In this document: positions 1 through 9,334 of the stretch, piece after piece | Position numbering within the stretch: position 1 is the first letter of the stretch | Layout of the letters: each line of letters opens with the position of its first letter | NCBI GenBank assembly: GCA_903875605.1 | Contig: CAIQWT010000060.1 | Coordinates: 48,273-112,272 of the forward strand | Length of the DNA: 64,000 nucleotides | Direction of reading: 5' to 3' | DNA from: an uncultured Geobacteraceae bacterium | GTDB taxonomy: Bacteria; Desulfobacterota; Desulfuromonadia; Geobacterales; Pseudopelobacteraceae | The notes under the pieces: model-generated | Seen by the model: only the letters and a program-made list of their open reading frames with translations | What the model was told of the DNA's origin: nothing | Databases searched by the model: none | Made by a program: the position numbers and the translations under genes

Positions 1-1
1 T

Positions 2-241
2 AATACCGTTCTAGTAAATGTTGTTGCGCCTGGTCGCAGAGCCATGTGTTTTGCCATTAACATCTTTACTATTCATGCCTTGGGCGATGCCATATCACCT
101 GCTATTATCGGCTCCCTGTCTGATAGGTGGGGACTGCCATCGGCGCTGTTAATAACTCCGCTGGCTGTTCTGCTTGCTGCATTCTTTGCCTATCGTGGAA
201 GGCACTTCGTGGAGGCCGATCAGCGTGCTGCGGATGATTGA
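2..241 (+). CDS. MFS transporter, C-terminal end (partial)
   Basis: This is the last 79 residues of a membrane transporter whose start lies before the window; the frame is open from base 2. The visible part contains PGRRAMCFAINIFTIHALGD followed by AISPAIIGSLSDRWG, which resembles the paired amphipathic loop and GxLxDRxG signature of late helices in major facilitator superfamily proteins. One more hydrophobic helix (ALLITPLAVLLAAFFAYR) and a short acidic tail follow. Geobacter-type genomes carry similar 'spinster-like' MFS proteins, but the substrate cannot be told from this fragment. The ATG at 44 is internal and should not be taken as the start. Confidence 0.7.
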   Translation, partial: NTVLVNVVAPGRRAMCFAINIFTIHALGDAISPAIIGSLSDRWGLPSALLITPLAVLLAAFFAYRGRHFVEADQRAADD

Positions 242-245
242 CGCT

Positions 246-1949
246 TCATATAATATGTATTTGCAGGCCGCGCCCTTCTCCTGAAACGTAGACAAATGTT
301 ATTGAAACAGCCTCTTGAGTCACCCAGCCGGTTCGATAATCCACCATAAACTGATAACAGAAGCACTTAACTCTGCTGTCGGTTCTCAGGTTCAGATCAC
401 TCGGTAGATCACGGAGTTTTGGCCAGGAACAGTTGAATTGTTTTGCGGCGACAAAGGCGGGGAGTTTTCCCATCAGCGGCATCTCACGCCTGCAGAAATC
501 GAAAAAGAGAGCGTCATACAGCAGTTGTCTTGAGTCAAAATCGATTAACGGTTCTGCCAATCGGGCAAAAAGCTCAAAAAAACTTCGGCACGAAAGGCTG
601 GAGAGATTTTCATTTCCGGCCTGACGAGCCATGATATCGAGAATGCCAGAAAAAGACCTGTAGTGCTGAAGAGTACGAAGTGCCGCTGTAAAGCCGCCAT
701 GCTTGTGTATCAGATCCAGGAGGCGCCCGATAGTTTCTATACGGCAGATATCTTCATATGAAAGCCAAGGATTACCCAGGATCGTGTAGGGTGGTGATTC
801 TGAAAAACCATACCCTTCCCGGTTGGCGATTGCTCTCATCGGTGCACCTTTAAGTACTTTAAGCGGCTCGATTTGAAGCATGTCCGGAGCCAGTTCTGCT
901 ACCGCCTGTAATGATTTGAGAAACGCGCTGTAATCCTCACCCGGCAATCCGGCCACTAAATCAAGATGAAGTTCAATGCTAGTCACCGTTTTAAGCTGGT
1001 GGACATTTTTAAAAATATGGGGCAGATCCGACGTTCGTCCCACCTGTTCGAGCGTCTCTTTAGATGAAGACTGGATTCCTATTTCGAAGCGGAAGGTTTT
1101 CTCCGGTACCTGTGCCAGGGTGATAAAATTATTTTTGTTCAGCAGGTCAGCGGCAATTTCAAAGTGAAAGTGACTGCTCCGGTTGTTCTCCAGAATAAAT
1201 TTCCAGATCAGATCCGCTCGAGCTGAGTCATAATTAAAGGTACGGTCTACAAGTTTTATCTGTGGGACATTGTTGCTCATCAAGTAAAGCAGATCTTTTT
1301 TAATTCTATCCATACTGAAGGAACGTACCGAGCCCTCAACAGATGAAAGGCAGAAAGCACAGGAAAACGGACAGCCGCGAGAAGTTTCGTAATAGATAAG
1401 CGGTTTTGACAGGTCCACCAATCCGGCTGAAAAGGGCGATGGAAGCGAATCCAGTGTCAGGTTGTTTTGGCTCAGCGGTCCTGATACTATGTCGCCGCCA
1501 TCACGGAAAAACAGATTATCGATATCCGCGAGGCTTTCCTGCCTTTCTCTGCTCTTTTCCCGCAGCAACGCTTCAATCAGTTGTTTGAAAGGTTCTTCCC
1601 CCTCACCTTTAATGACGAAGTCTATTGCCGGGTTCCCGTTCATGAGATCAAAAATCCCGAAGGATACTTCCGGCCCACCCAGTATAATACGAGTCAGCGG
1701 GGATATTTTTTTGATGTCTGAAATAATCCGTAACGTCTGCTCAATGTTCCAGATATAGCAGGAGAAGGCGACCATGTCGGCCTGCTCGGCCATGACAAGT
1801 TTCAGGATATGTTCGCGTGGCTCATTAACAGTCCATTCGCGGATTGTTACATTGATATTCGGGATGTTTTGGCAATAAGCCGCCAGGCATGGGAGCGCAA
1901 GTGATGCGTGAGAATATTTGGCATGCAGTGTTGTAAGAAGTATTTTCAT
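246..1949 (-). CDS. B12-binding domain radical SAM protein (DUF4080 type)
   Basis: A 567-residue protein predicted to be cytoplasmic. Residues about 1-135 resemble a cobalamin-binding Rossmann domain, with a GGPEVSFG stretch near residue 91. The radical SAM core follows, with the [4Fe-4S] ligands in CPFSCAFC (C193, C197, C200). The rest matches the long C-terminal region of DUF4080 family enzymes. In this family the cluster cleaves S-adenosylmethionine to start a radical reaction, often a methylation; the substrate is not known to me. It lies 53 bases downstream of the CapA-like gene on the same strand, so co-transcription is likely. The ribosome site before the ATG is weak (acaggt). Confident for family, not for reaction. 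Confidence 0.85.
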   Translation of the reverse strand: MKILLTTLHAKYSHASLALPCLAAYCQNIPNINVTIREWTVNEPREHILKLVMAEQADMVAFSCYIWNIEQTLRIISDIKKISPLTRIILGGPEVSFGIFDLMNGNPAIDFVIKGEGEEPFKQLIEALLREKSRERQESLADIDNLFFRDGGDIVSGPLSQNNLTLDSLPSPFSAGLVDLSKPLIYYETSRGCPFSCAFCLSSVEGSVRSFSMDRIKKDLLYLMSNNVPQIKLVDRTFNYDSARADLIWKFILENNRSSHFHFEIAADLLNKNNFITLAQVPEKTFRFEIGIQSSSKETLEQVGRTSDLPHIFKNVHQLKTVTSIELHLDLVAGLPGEDYSAFLKSLQAVAELAPDMLQIEPLKVLKGAPMRAIANREGYGFSESPPYTILGNPWLSYEDICRIETIGRLLDLIHKHGGFTAALRTLQHYRSFSGILDIMARQAGNENLSSLSCRSFFELFARLAEPLIDFDSRQLLYDALFFDFCRREMPLMGKLPAFVAAKQFNCSWPKLRDLPSDLNLRTDSRVKCFCYQFMVDYRTGWVTQEAVSITFVYVSGEGRGLQIHII

Positions 1950-2002
1950 AGATTAGTGGACATACCTGTAAAAAGAGATGTATGGGGGAATTGGTACTGA
2001 TT

Positions 2003-3025
2003 TCAAAATGGTATCGTGTGTATGCCATTTTTACTTTCAATCGTCGTCTTAAATGGTTCTGAAAGGAAATTCAGCTTTTCGATGACGGCGGTGCTCCTTT
2101 CTCCTGTTAAAATTTGCGGCTGAAAACCGACCCTCCGATGGAGGACATCAAGCGGCACAATTTCGGCCTCACGCCGATCCTCAGTCAACCTCAGGCGTAT
2201 TATCGCACTCACGTCAGCTGTTGCACTTTTGCTGGCAAATGTAAAGTTGCCCAGACTGTAAAAAATGATGCCGTTTTTGTACCTTTCGATCCCCTGCAAA
2301 ACATGTGGGTGGTGGCCGATAATGACATCAGCACCGGCATCAATGGCTTTGCGGGCGGCGGCACGTTGATACTGCTGTACGGTGCCGGTAGCCTCTTTCC
2401 CCCAGTGAAACGAGACGATAACATAGTCTGCCTGTTTGCGGGCGCTGGCTATATCGGCTGTCACCAGTTTTTCGTAACCTGGAGCAGTTCCAGGGCGATT
2501 CTGTCCTGCAAAAAACTCGATCGGCTGGGTCAAAGAATAACTAAGGAAGGCAACTTTTTTTCCTTTGATTGTGTAAAGAGCCATTTTTCTCGCTTCAGCC
2601 AGGTCATTGCCGGCACCAATCCAGGCGATCCCGTTTTCGCTAAGATTCTGGAGTGTTTCTGATAGCGCCCCGCCACCAAAATCCATGCTATGGTTGTTCG
2701 CGAGTGTTACCAGGTTAAAGCCGGCGCTACGAATTGCCTTTGCAACTGGTGGTTCTGCCCGGAAGCGAAATTTTTTTTCTGAAAACTCCTGTCCCCCCTC
2801 AGCTATGGGTGACTCCAAATTTGCGATATTGATGTCACTTGATAGCAGCTCTTTTCTCACGCCGGCAAACGGGTAGTCATAACCTTTTTGTCGTAGCAGA
2901 GGTGCCCATCTACCGGCCAGCATTATGTCGCCGACAGCGTTGATAATAATCTCTGCGGCATACAGCTGTAGCGGCTGGCAGAGAAGTAAGATGGCAACTA
3001 ACATATTGGTAATTAATGATTTCAT
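2003..3025 (-). CDS. CapA family metallophosphoesterase-like secreted protein
   Basis: A 340-residue protein with an N-terminal signal sequence (MKSLITNMLVAILLL, cleavage probably after LQLYAA). The core matches the CapA/PgsA family: GDIMLAGR near the mature N-terminus, NLESPIAE, TLANNHSMDFG, SFHWGKEA and GHHPHVLQG, which are the metal-binding blocks of this calcineurin-like fold. Family members take part in poly-gamma-glutamate capsule synthesis, but many solitary homologues are uncharacterised, and no capB or capC is beside it here. The ORF track starts further upstream at a TTG. I chose the ATG at 3025 because it is preceded by aaagag at normal spacing and puts the signal peptide at the N-terminus. 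It probably forms a two-gene unit with the downstream radical SAM gene. Confidence 0.8.
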   Translation of the reverse strand: MKSLITNMLVAILLLCQPLQLYAAEIIINAVGDIMLAGRWAPLLRQKGYDYPFAGVRKELLSSDINIANLESPIAEGGQEFSEKKFRFRAEPPVAKAIRSAGFNLVTLANNHSMDFGGGALSETLQNLSENGIAWIGAGNDLAEARKMALYTIKGKKVAFLSYSLTQPIEFFAGQNRPGTAPGYEKLVTADIASARKQADYVIVSFHWGKEATGTVQQYQRAAARKAIDAGADVIIGHHPHVLQGIERYKNGIIFYSLGNFTFASKSATADVSAIIRLRLTEDRREAEIVPLDVLHRRVGFQPQILTGERSTAVIEKLNFLSEPFKTTIESKNGIHTIPF

Positions 3026-3093
3026 CGGGCTCTTTTGCATTGACGTATATAGACGCAAGTGCTAATAAATACACGCTTACTACTGAAAAATAA

Positions 3094-4377
<1,284 letters not shown>

Positions 4378-4434
4378 GTGTAGGCTTTGTAGTTGTAGTC
4401 AATCGCTGAGAAGCTGATGTAGCGGGGGTGTCTG

Positions 4435-4923
4435 ATGTTTGGCAAAAAAAATGCGTTATTGCTGGAAGAGGCAGAGGCCAAAATAAAGCTGCAGCAGGAT
4501 AAGCTTGATTGGTTCCAGAGGCATTATGAAAAACAACAGGTTTATATTGAAGACCTTTACGATGTGGTCGGCGATCTTTCCCGTCAACTCGGGATGGTGC
4601 TGAAAAGTGAAAATATGGAACGCCTTCAGAAAAGTGTGTATCTGGAAGGGAACAGCAATTTTTTTCTCGACCTGTACCTGCTTTTCAGTACTCGACTAAG
4701 GAAAGGTAAAAATGTTTCGTGCTATTATGGTAAAGAACTAGAGGAGATTCAGCGTAAATTTCAGGACAGGGATTTCAAAAACAGTAAAGTCATTCACCTG
4801 ACGGAGCGCCTGACACTTGATAATTTACGTACGCTTTTTAAAGATGGTCTGTGGAGGAAATCAGTTGAGGATTCGCTTCAGGCAATACGAAGTGAGAGGA
4901 AGTTTGATAGCAATCAACAATGA
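4435..4923 (+). CDS. Uncharacterised coiled-coil protein
   Basis: A 162-residue protein that I do not recognise. Residues about 8-60 are rich in Glu, Lys, Gln and Leu with heptad-like spacing, suggesting a coiled coil (LLLEEAEAKIKLQQDKLDWF). The second half is mixed and charged, with a hydrophobic patch at SNFFLDLYLLFSTRLRKG. There is no signal peptide and no clear membrane helix, so it is probably cytoplasmic. The ATG follows gcgggggtgtctg, a weak ribosome site. It sits between serS and a tRNA-Ser gene, but this position alone does not indicate a role. The frame is intact and the codon use resembles neighbouring genes. Confidence 0.65.
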   Translation: MFGKKNALLLEEAEAKIKLQQDKLDWFQRHYEKQQVYIEDLYDVVGDLSRQLGMVLKSENMERLQKSVYLEGNSNFFLDLYLLFSTRLRKGKNVSCYYGKELEEIQRKFQDRDFKNSKVIHLTERLTLDNLRTLFKDGLWRKSVEDSLQAIRSERKFDSNQQ

Positions 4924-4958
4924 TGATCTGAATTTCTGCCCTTGGTGACGCTTACTAT

Positions 4959-4987
4959 TTGAAAAAACGAAACAGGTGTGCTATACA
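4959..4987 (+). promoter_or_regulatory. Sigma-70 promoter for tRNA-Ser
   Basis: TTGAAA and TATACA are separated by 17 bases. Transcription would begin near 4994, about 12 bases before the first base of the tRNA. Both hexamers match the housekeeping consensus at five of six positions. Confidence 0.7.
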
Positions 4988-5005
4988 CTTAAAAAGTAGG
5001 TATAT

Positions 5006-5093
5006 GGAGAGGTGGCCGAGTGGTTTAAGGCAGCGGTCTTGAAAACCGCCGAGTGTAACAGCTCCCAGAGTTCGAATCTCTGCTTCTCCGCCA
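5006..5093 (+). tRNA. tRNA-Ser(UGA)
   Basis: Class II tRNA with a long variable arm. The acceptor stem GGAGAGG pairs with CTTCTCC (one G-U), followed by discriminator G and an encoded CCA. The anticodon stem GCGGT/ACCGC frames the loop CTTGAAA, giving anticodon TGA at 5040-5042, which reads UCA and, by wobble, other UCN codons. The T loop TTCGAAT is canonical. A promoter lies just upstream and an intrinsic terminator just downstream, so it is probably transcribed alone. Confidence 0.97.
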
Positions 5094-5103
5094 TAATAAA
5101 ATC

Positions 5104-5140
5104 AGGCACTTAGGTTAATATCTGAGTGCTTTTTTTTATT
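5104..5140 (+). terminator. Intrinsic terminator after tRNA-Ser
   Basis: An 8 bp stem (GCACTTAG/CTGAGTGC, with one G-U pair) and 8-base loop is followed directly by eight T residues. Confidence 0.85.
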
Positions 5141-5518
5141 GCATGGATTGATCAAAATCAGACAATGGGACACCAAAACAAAACAATACCGCCAGAATAA
5201 AAACAAATGTCCCGCCTATGGCTGAGTATTGATGCTGTTGGGCAAGTTAATCCGGGATCCAATAGGCAAGGTGAATAAACAAAGTATCCTAAGGATGAGC
5301 TAACTAAAGCAAAATTAATTCGTTTACATGGCGATAGATGCTTGGTATGTCTCATATAGGGTATGGCTGTGATTATATGAGGTCCATAAAATGAACAGGT
5401 AATAAGTCTGAAATTGATATAATGAAAGTTATCAGCATGTTGCGTAATTAATAATACTTGGCACGCCATGTGCTTTTAGTAAAAACAGATTTGCTGAAAT
5501 TACCTGGAGGTTTTACCC
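5141..5518. other. Non-coding stretch before the Lys/Ala-rich protein gene
   Basis: This 378-base gap between the tRNA terminator and the next gene is AT-rich. The 103-codon minus-strand frame in it shows no recognisable protein character. Its supported content is the sigma-54-type promoter at 5458-5474; sites for an enhancer-binding activator would be expected upstream, but I could not identify one. Confidence 0.5.
5458..5474 (+). promoter_or_regulatory. Sigma-54 (RpoN) -24/-12 promoter
   Basis: The sequence TTGGCACGCCATGTGCT carries GG (5460-5461) and GC (5472-5473) ten bases apart and matches the RpoN consensus YTGGCACGRNNNTTGCW at nearly every fixed position. The predicted start near 5485 leaves a leader of about 34 bases before the ribosome site and ATG at 5519. 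This implies control by an enhancer-binding activator. Confidence 0.75.
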
Positions 5519-5746
5519 ATGAAAAAAGTTCTTTCCACAATCGTTGCTGCTCTCGTTGCTATGTCTTTCTCCGCTGTAGTATTTGCTGCTGATGCTGCTC
5601 CTGCTGCTGCACCTGCCGATGCTACTCACGCTGCAGTTGCTGAGAAAAAAGAAGTAAAGAAAGTAAAAAAAGCTAAAAAAGTAAAGAAAGCTGCAGTTAA
5701 GAAAGAAGCTGCTCCTGCTGTAGAAGCTGCTCCTGCTGCAAAGTAA
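5519..5746 (+). CDS. Small secreted Ala/Lys-rich protein
   Basis: A 75-residue precursor with a clear signal peptide (MKKVLSTIVAALVAMSFSAVVFAA). The mature part of about 51 residues is almost entirely Ala, Pro, Lys, Val and Glu: a short Ala/Pro head, a basic centre with repeated KKxKK blocks (EVKKVKKAKKVKKAAVKK) and an Ala/Pro tail. It has no cysteine, so it is neither a heme nor an iron-sulfur protein. It is probably an exported, disordered, positively charged polypeptide; the function is unknown. A strong ribosome site (cctggaggt) precedes the ATG, a sigma-54-type promoter lies upstream and a terminator follows, so it is probably monocistronic. Short Ala/Lys-rich secreted proteins are common in Geobacter-type genomes. 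Confidence 0.8.
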   Translation: MKKVLSTIVAALVAMSFSAVVFAADAAPAAAPADATHAAVAEKKEVKKVKKAKKVKKAAVKKEAAPAVEAAPAAK

Positions 5747-5769
5747 TTCACTTTTAATAGTGCTTAAAG

Positions 5770-5800
5770 GGCTGCATCCTTTGGATGTGGCCTTTTTTTA
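5770..5800 (+). terminator. Intrinsic terminator after Ala/Lys-rich protein gene
   Basis: A 10 bp stem (GGCTGCATCC/GGATGTGGCC, two G-U pairs) with a 3-base loop is followed by seven T residues. Confidence 0.9.
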
Positions 5801-5912
5801 TGCTTAACCAAACTAATTCACCACCAACACCCGCTATTTTCTGTCGACCCCGTTTGGTAATAATTCCGTTTTGTAGCTCTAGTCAAAAAAATCCAAGAAG
5901 ACCATTTTAGTC

Positions 5913-5942
5913 TTGACACTGACCGGCAGTGTGAAGTAATTT
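5913..5942 (+). promoter_or_regulatory. Sigma-70 promoter with overlapping inverted repeat
   Basis: TTGACA at 5913-5918 and a weak TAATTT at 5937-5942 are 18 bases apart. The inverted repeat ACACTG-ACCGG-CAGTGT (5916-5932) overlaps the -35 box and could be an operator. It lies about 75 bases upstream of the OmpA-like lipoprotein gene. The -10 is only a fair match. Confidence 0.45.
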
Positions 5943-6018
5943 CCATGACAAATAGTGAAGTTTCCGATAGCATATTTGTTGTGATGTGCTTCTGGGCTTC
6001 AATTCAAAGGAGAGACAA

Positions 6019-7083
6019 ATGGACATAACAAAAATATTAAAAACTGTGTCTTTAGTTATTGCTGCGACTTCTGCGGGAACTTTATTCGGCTGTGCCAATT
6101 ATGAGGTGAATACAAAACGGGGTGAAATTCCCGGTTACTATATCCGCTATGAAATGCAAGAAGCGGATAGAGCAGTAGAGACTGCTCGTCAGGCAGGAAA
6201 GGACAAGGCTTGCCCGGCTGAATTCAAAGTAGCTGAGGAAGCAAAAATAAATGCCTATGATGTATTCAGGGCCTGTCACACCGAGGAGGGTGCCGCTCTG
6301 GCAAAACAGGTAACAGCTAAAGTGAATGCTCTATGCCCGCCTCAGATCGTCAAAGAAGTGCCAGTTGTTGCTGCGCCTCCAGCTGTTGTGCCGGCACCAG
6401 TTCCAACTCCAGTGCTTGAGCCTAAACCCGCACCAAAGCCGGCACCATTGGCACCTTCAGGTAAGCTGACAATAGTTCCGGGGTCGATTACAGTGGGCGG
6501 ATCTGCGACTCTCACATGGGCATCACAAAACGCCACTGGCTGTGAAATCCAGCCTGGAATTGGTTCAGTGGAGCCGCAGGGCTCATTAACAATAAATCCG
6601 ACCGACAATACGGGTTACACTCTTGTTTGTAACGGTGCCGGTGGTTCAGCCCAGAGCTCCGCACTAATAGCCGTCATCGCTGCACCTGCTCCCGTTGTCG
6701 CCGTTGCTCAGCCAATGTCAGCAGCAAAACTATGTACCCAGACAGTAATAAATGTTCATTTTGACAGCCAAAAAAGCGACTTGAAGCCACGCTACCATGA
6801 TGAATTAAAAAAACTGGCTGACTTCCTTACAGAGTTCCCTGACGCCACCGGGGTTATCGAAGGACACACTGATAGTGCCGGAGATTTGGCCAGCAACATG
6901 AATCTGTCTCAGCGTCGTGCAGACAGTGTCCGCAATTACCTTGTTAAAATCTTCAAAATAGCACCTGGACGCATCACTGCCAAGGGCTTCGGCCCTACTA
7001 AACCGGTTGCTGACAACAAAACCGCCGCCGGCAAACAGAAGAATCGCCGCATTGAAACCAATTTTTCCTGCGCCAGTAGATAA
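6019..7083 (+). CDS. OmpA-family lipoprotein
   Basis: A 354-residue predicted outer-membrane lipoprotein. The signal peptide ends in lipobox LFGC, with acylated C25. A charged alpha-helical segment (residues 30-110) follows, then a Pro/Ala linker, a small beta-rich domain around residues 145-215 (LTIVPGSITVGGSATLTW, Ig-like in appearance) and a C-terminal OmpA/MotB-type peptidoglycan-binding domain from about 245. The latter is shown by INVHFDSQKSDLKP, EGHTDSAGD, NLSQRRADSVRNYL and KNRRIE. Such proteins tether the outer membrane to peptidoglycan. I moved the start from 5986 to 6019 because aaaggagag precedes this ATG at good spacing and the signal peptide then begins MDITKI. It is transcribed alone and followed by a strong terminator. 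Confidence 0.88.
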   Translation: MDITKILKTVSLVIAATSAGTLFGCANYEVNTKRGEIPGYYIRYEMQEADRAVETARQAGKDKACPAEFKVAEEAKINAYDVFRACHTEEGAALAKQVTAKVNALCPPQIVKEVPVVAAPPAVVPAPVPTPVLEPKPAPKPAPLAPSGKLTIVPGSITVGGSATLTWASQNATGCEIQPGIGSVEPQGSLTINPTDNTGYTLVCNGAGGSAQSSALIAVIAAPAPVVAVAQPMSAAKLCTQTVINVHFDSQKSDLKPRYHDELKKLADFLTEFPDATGVIEGHTDSAGDLASNMNLSQRRADSVRNYLVKIFKIAPGRITAKGFGPTKPVADNKTAAGKQKNRRIETNFSCASR

Positions 7084-7109
7084 ACAAAGAAATTAACATA
7101 TGGATATAC

Positions 7110-7150
7110 AATCGCCCTTTCGGAAACATTCCAAAAGGGCGATTTTTTAT
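7110..7150 (+). terminator. Intrinsic terminator after OmpA-family gene
   Basis: An 11 bp stem (AATCGCCCTTT/AAAGGGCGATT) with a 13-base loop is followed by a T-rich run. Confidence 0.9.
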
Positions 7151-7356
7151 GTATGCGCCTGCCAACAAAATGTTTTTTCACTCCCTCCCCACACAAATAT
7201 CATAAAATAGTATATGGTCGCGCCTGTGCTCGAATTGCTTCAGGTCGATGAAACCCGGAAAAAAGGTTTACTCGGATCACAAATGCCAGAAATACGCGAG
7301 AGTATAGTAGTTTGCTGTAAACGTTTTATTAAATATCTGCGGCAAGGAGAAACAGG

Positions 7357-7815
7357 ATGAAAGTTACAGAAAAATCGTTGAAAGCCCGCTGTACGGAGTT
7401 GAACCTTGGCCCTCTGAGAAATACTACATTCGGGATAAAGACCACCAGGCTGAATGCCGGTTACACTGTTGAGCTTCAGTACAGGGACGCAACTCCTCCG
7501 CAGATACTTGCTGAGTCTGTGACCGCAGCCGAGGCGGCTGCCACAGTCGAGGGCGCGGCAGCTGGTGCCGCAGCTGTGAAAGTTGCTGGTCTTGATAAGC
7601 CGGAGTATGTCACTCGGGATACATTTGTCCGTCAGGCTGCTGAAAGATGTCCGAAATGTGCGACAAAAGATATTTTCAGTGGTCATGTTTCAGTCGACAA
7701 AGGATCGCTTGTCCAGAAATGCTCTTGCCAGCGGTGCAGCTTGGTCTGGAGCAGCATTTATCGTCTTGATGATTATGAGCTGTCCCTTCCGGTGTCTGAA
7801 ATGACTGAAACTTGA
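7357..7815 (+). CDS. Uncharacterised protein with C-terminal zinc-ribbon-like cysteines
   Basis: A 152-residue protein without signal peptide or membrane helices. The middle is unusually Ala-rich (AAEAAATVEGAAAGAAA, residues 57-73). The C-terminal third carries CPKC (C98, C101) and CSCQRC (C122, C124, C127), arranged like a zinc ribbon that binds one metal between two cysteine knuckles. The residues after it (SLVWSSIYRLDDYEL) could form the ribbon's last strand. A good ribosome site (aaggag) lies before the ATG. Zinc ribbons often bind nucleic acid or protein partners, but no specific family is recognisable. It is a single gene between the OmpA-like lipoprotein and the DUF6178 gene. Confidence 0.7.
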   Translation: MKVTEKSLKARCTELNLGPLRNTTFGIKTTRLNAGYTVELQYRDATPPQILAESVTAAEAAATVEGAAAGAAAVKVAGLDKPEYVTRDTFVRQAAERCPKCATKDIFSGHVSVDKGSLVQKCSCQRCSLVWSSIYRLDDYELSLPVSEMTET

Positions 7816-7927
7816 ATTTGTTTTTGCCACCTTACGGACACAGTTACCTTTCTGCCGTACTCACTGAAAAAGATGCTATGATGGAGGATGATTAAAGGAT
7901 TACGTTTAACCAAGGAGAATACAAATA

Positions 7928-9220
7928 GTGGAAAAAAGCATAACTGATAGAGCCGTGGGTACGGCGGTTTTAAACAGTACAAGAGTTGATGAAATCGAAT
8001 TCCGTAAGCTTTCCTTTGAAGACAAACGCAGCTATCTTTTAAGCATGACACCGATGGAGAAAGTAGACCTGATTTCTGGAGACCTGGACAATAAGAGACT
8101 GACGCGAGCCATGCAGCCGCAGGAACTCTATTGGCTATTCAAGGAAGTTGGAGCTCCTGATGCTATGGAATTGCTGGGAATGGCAAGTCCCCGTCAGTTC
8201 CTTTTTATTCTGGATATGGAACTATGGAAGGGCTGGACGTTTTCAGAAGATAATGCGATCGAATTTCTCGGGTATATTTTAAAAAGAAGTGAGGAGCATT
8301 TTCTGGAATTACTTCCGCATCTCGATTTCAATCTCCTCTCACTTCTTCTGGGAAGGGAACTCATTGTCGCCGGAGGCATTGGCGACCTGAATACGGATGA
8401 AGAACGCCTGACTGATTGGGACCACACATTTGATGATGTGTTTTTGATAAAATTCAAGAACCCGGAGCACGCCACCATAATCGGCTCCTTTCTGGAACTT
8501 GTCTGCCGTTTGGATAATCCCCTGTATACGTCACTCCTGGAAAGTGTCAGCGGTGAAGTTGATATAGAATCAGAAGAGGAGTGCTATCAGGCAAAATCTG
8601 GACGCCTTGCTGATTTGGGTTTTCCCCCGCACCATGAGGCGCTTGAAATTTACTCCCGAATCAACCCGGTCACGTTTACACCAGGTCGACACAAAGAGCT
8701 CCTGCAGACGGTCGAAACGGGTACACTTCCCGAGATATTTTTGACCGGTAAGACGTTTCTGGAAAGGATTATTATCCGTGTGGATTCGGAATTGTTTCGC
8801 ATGGAACTTAATTATCTGATTAATACCGCACTGGTAGCCGATGAGGCTCATCTTGCCGATGTGGAACAGATGAAGTCTGTAGTGGAGAGGGTTTACGGCT
8901 ATTTGAACATTGCACTTGAGTATCTGAGCGAAGATGATGAAATTAAGGGGGCGGAAATCCTTGCCGGTGAATACCTGAAAAGCCTGTTCCAGCTTGGGTT
9001 TAGTATAATTCTCGGCCTCAAATTCAGGGCGGATAAGCACACGGATTCGAGCTATGCTACCGGTAAAGCTCTCTCAGGACTGAAGAGCTCCAGGCCACTC
9101 TATTATCGTGGCTTAGATGCCGACGCTGTTGATAGCTACAGGGAATTCAGGGAGATGCGGGATGTTAAGATTATGTCCGATTTTATGACAGTCAAATTCG
9201 GAAATGCCAGTCGCGTATAA
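7928..9220 (+). CDS. DUF6178 family protein
   Basis: A 430-residue, probably cytoplasmic, mostly helical protein. It resembles the DUF6178 family: conserved-looking stretches are MQPQELYWLFKEVGAPDAME, GMASPRQFLFILDMELWKGW and LLPHLDFNLLSLLLG, a repeated pattern of short helices. The family has no established function that I know of and is frequent in Geobacter-type and related bacteria. The start is a GTG preceded by aaggag at normal spacing; no ATG fits as well. It appears to be transcribed alone. Family assignment is from memory of conserved motifs. Confidence 0.75.
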   Translation: MEKSITDRAVGTAVLNSTRVDEIEFRKLSFEDKRSYLLSMTPMEKVDLISGDLDNKRLTRAMQPQELYWLFKEVGAPDAMELLGMASPRQFLFILDMELWKGWTFSEDNAIEFLGYILKRSEEHFLELLPHLDFNLLSLLLGRELIVAGGIGDLNTDEERLTDWDHTFDDVFLIKFKNPEHATIIGSFLELVCRLDNPLYTSLLESVSGEVDIESEEECYQAKSGRLADLGFPPHHEALEIYSRINPVTFTPGRHKELLQTVETGTLPEIFLTGKTFLERIIIRVDSELFRMELNYLINTALVADEAHLADVEQMKSVVERVYGYLNIALEYLSEDDEIKGAEILAGEYLKSLFQLGFSIILGLKFRADKHTDSSYATGKALSGLKSSRPLYYRGLDADAVDSYREFREMRDVKIMSDFMTVKFGNASRV

Positions 9221-9334
9221 TCTGTGTCGTATAATCTGTTGGAAAGTTCCCGTAGTTCGAGTATATTAAAAAGCTAAACTTTATATTTATCCGCCTGCTC
9301 ACGTAGTTGCTGCGTAGAAAGTGAATGCAATAAA

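Noticed and set aside
2114-2662. 182-codon plus-strand frame opposite the CapA-like gene
   Set aside because: Shadow of a strongly supported gene on the minus strand.
5158-5469. 103-codon minus-strand frame between the tRNA and the Lys/Ala-rich gene
   Set aside because: No ribosome site and no protein-like pattern, and it spans the well-supported sigma-54 promoter on the other strand.
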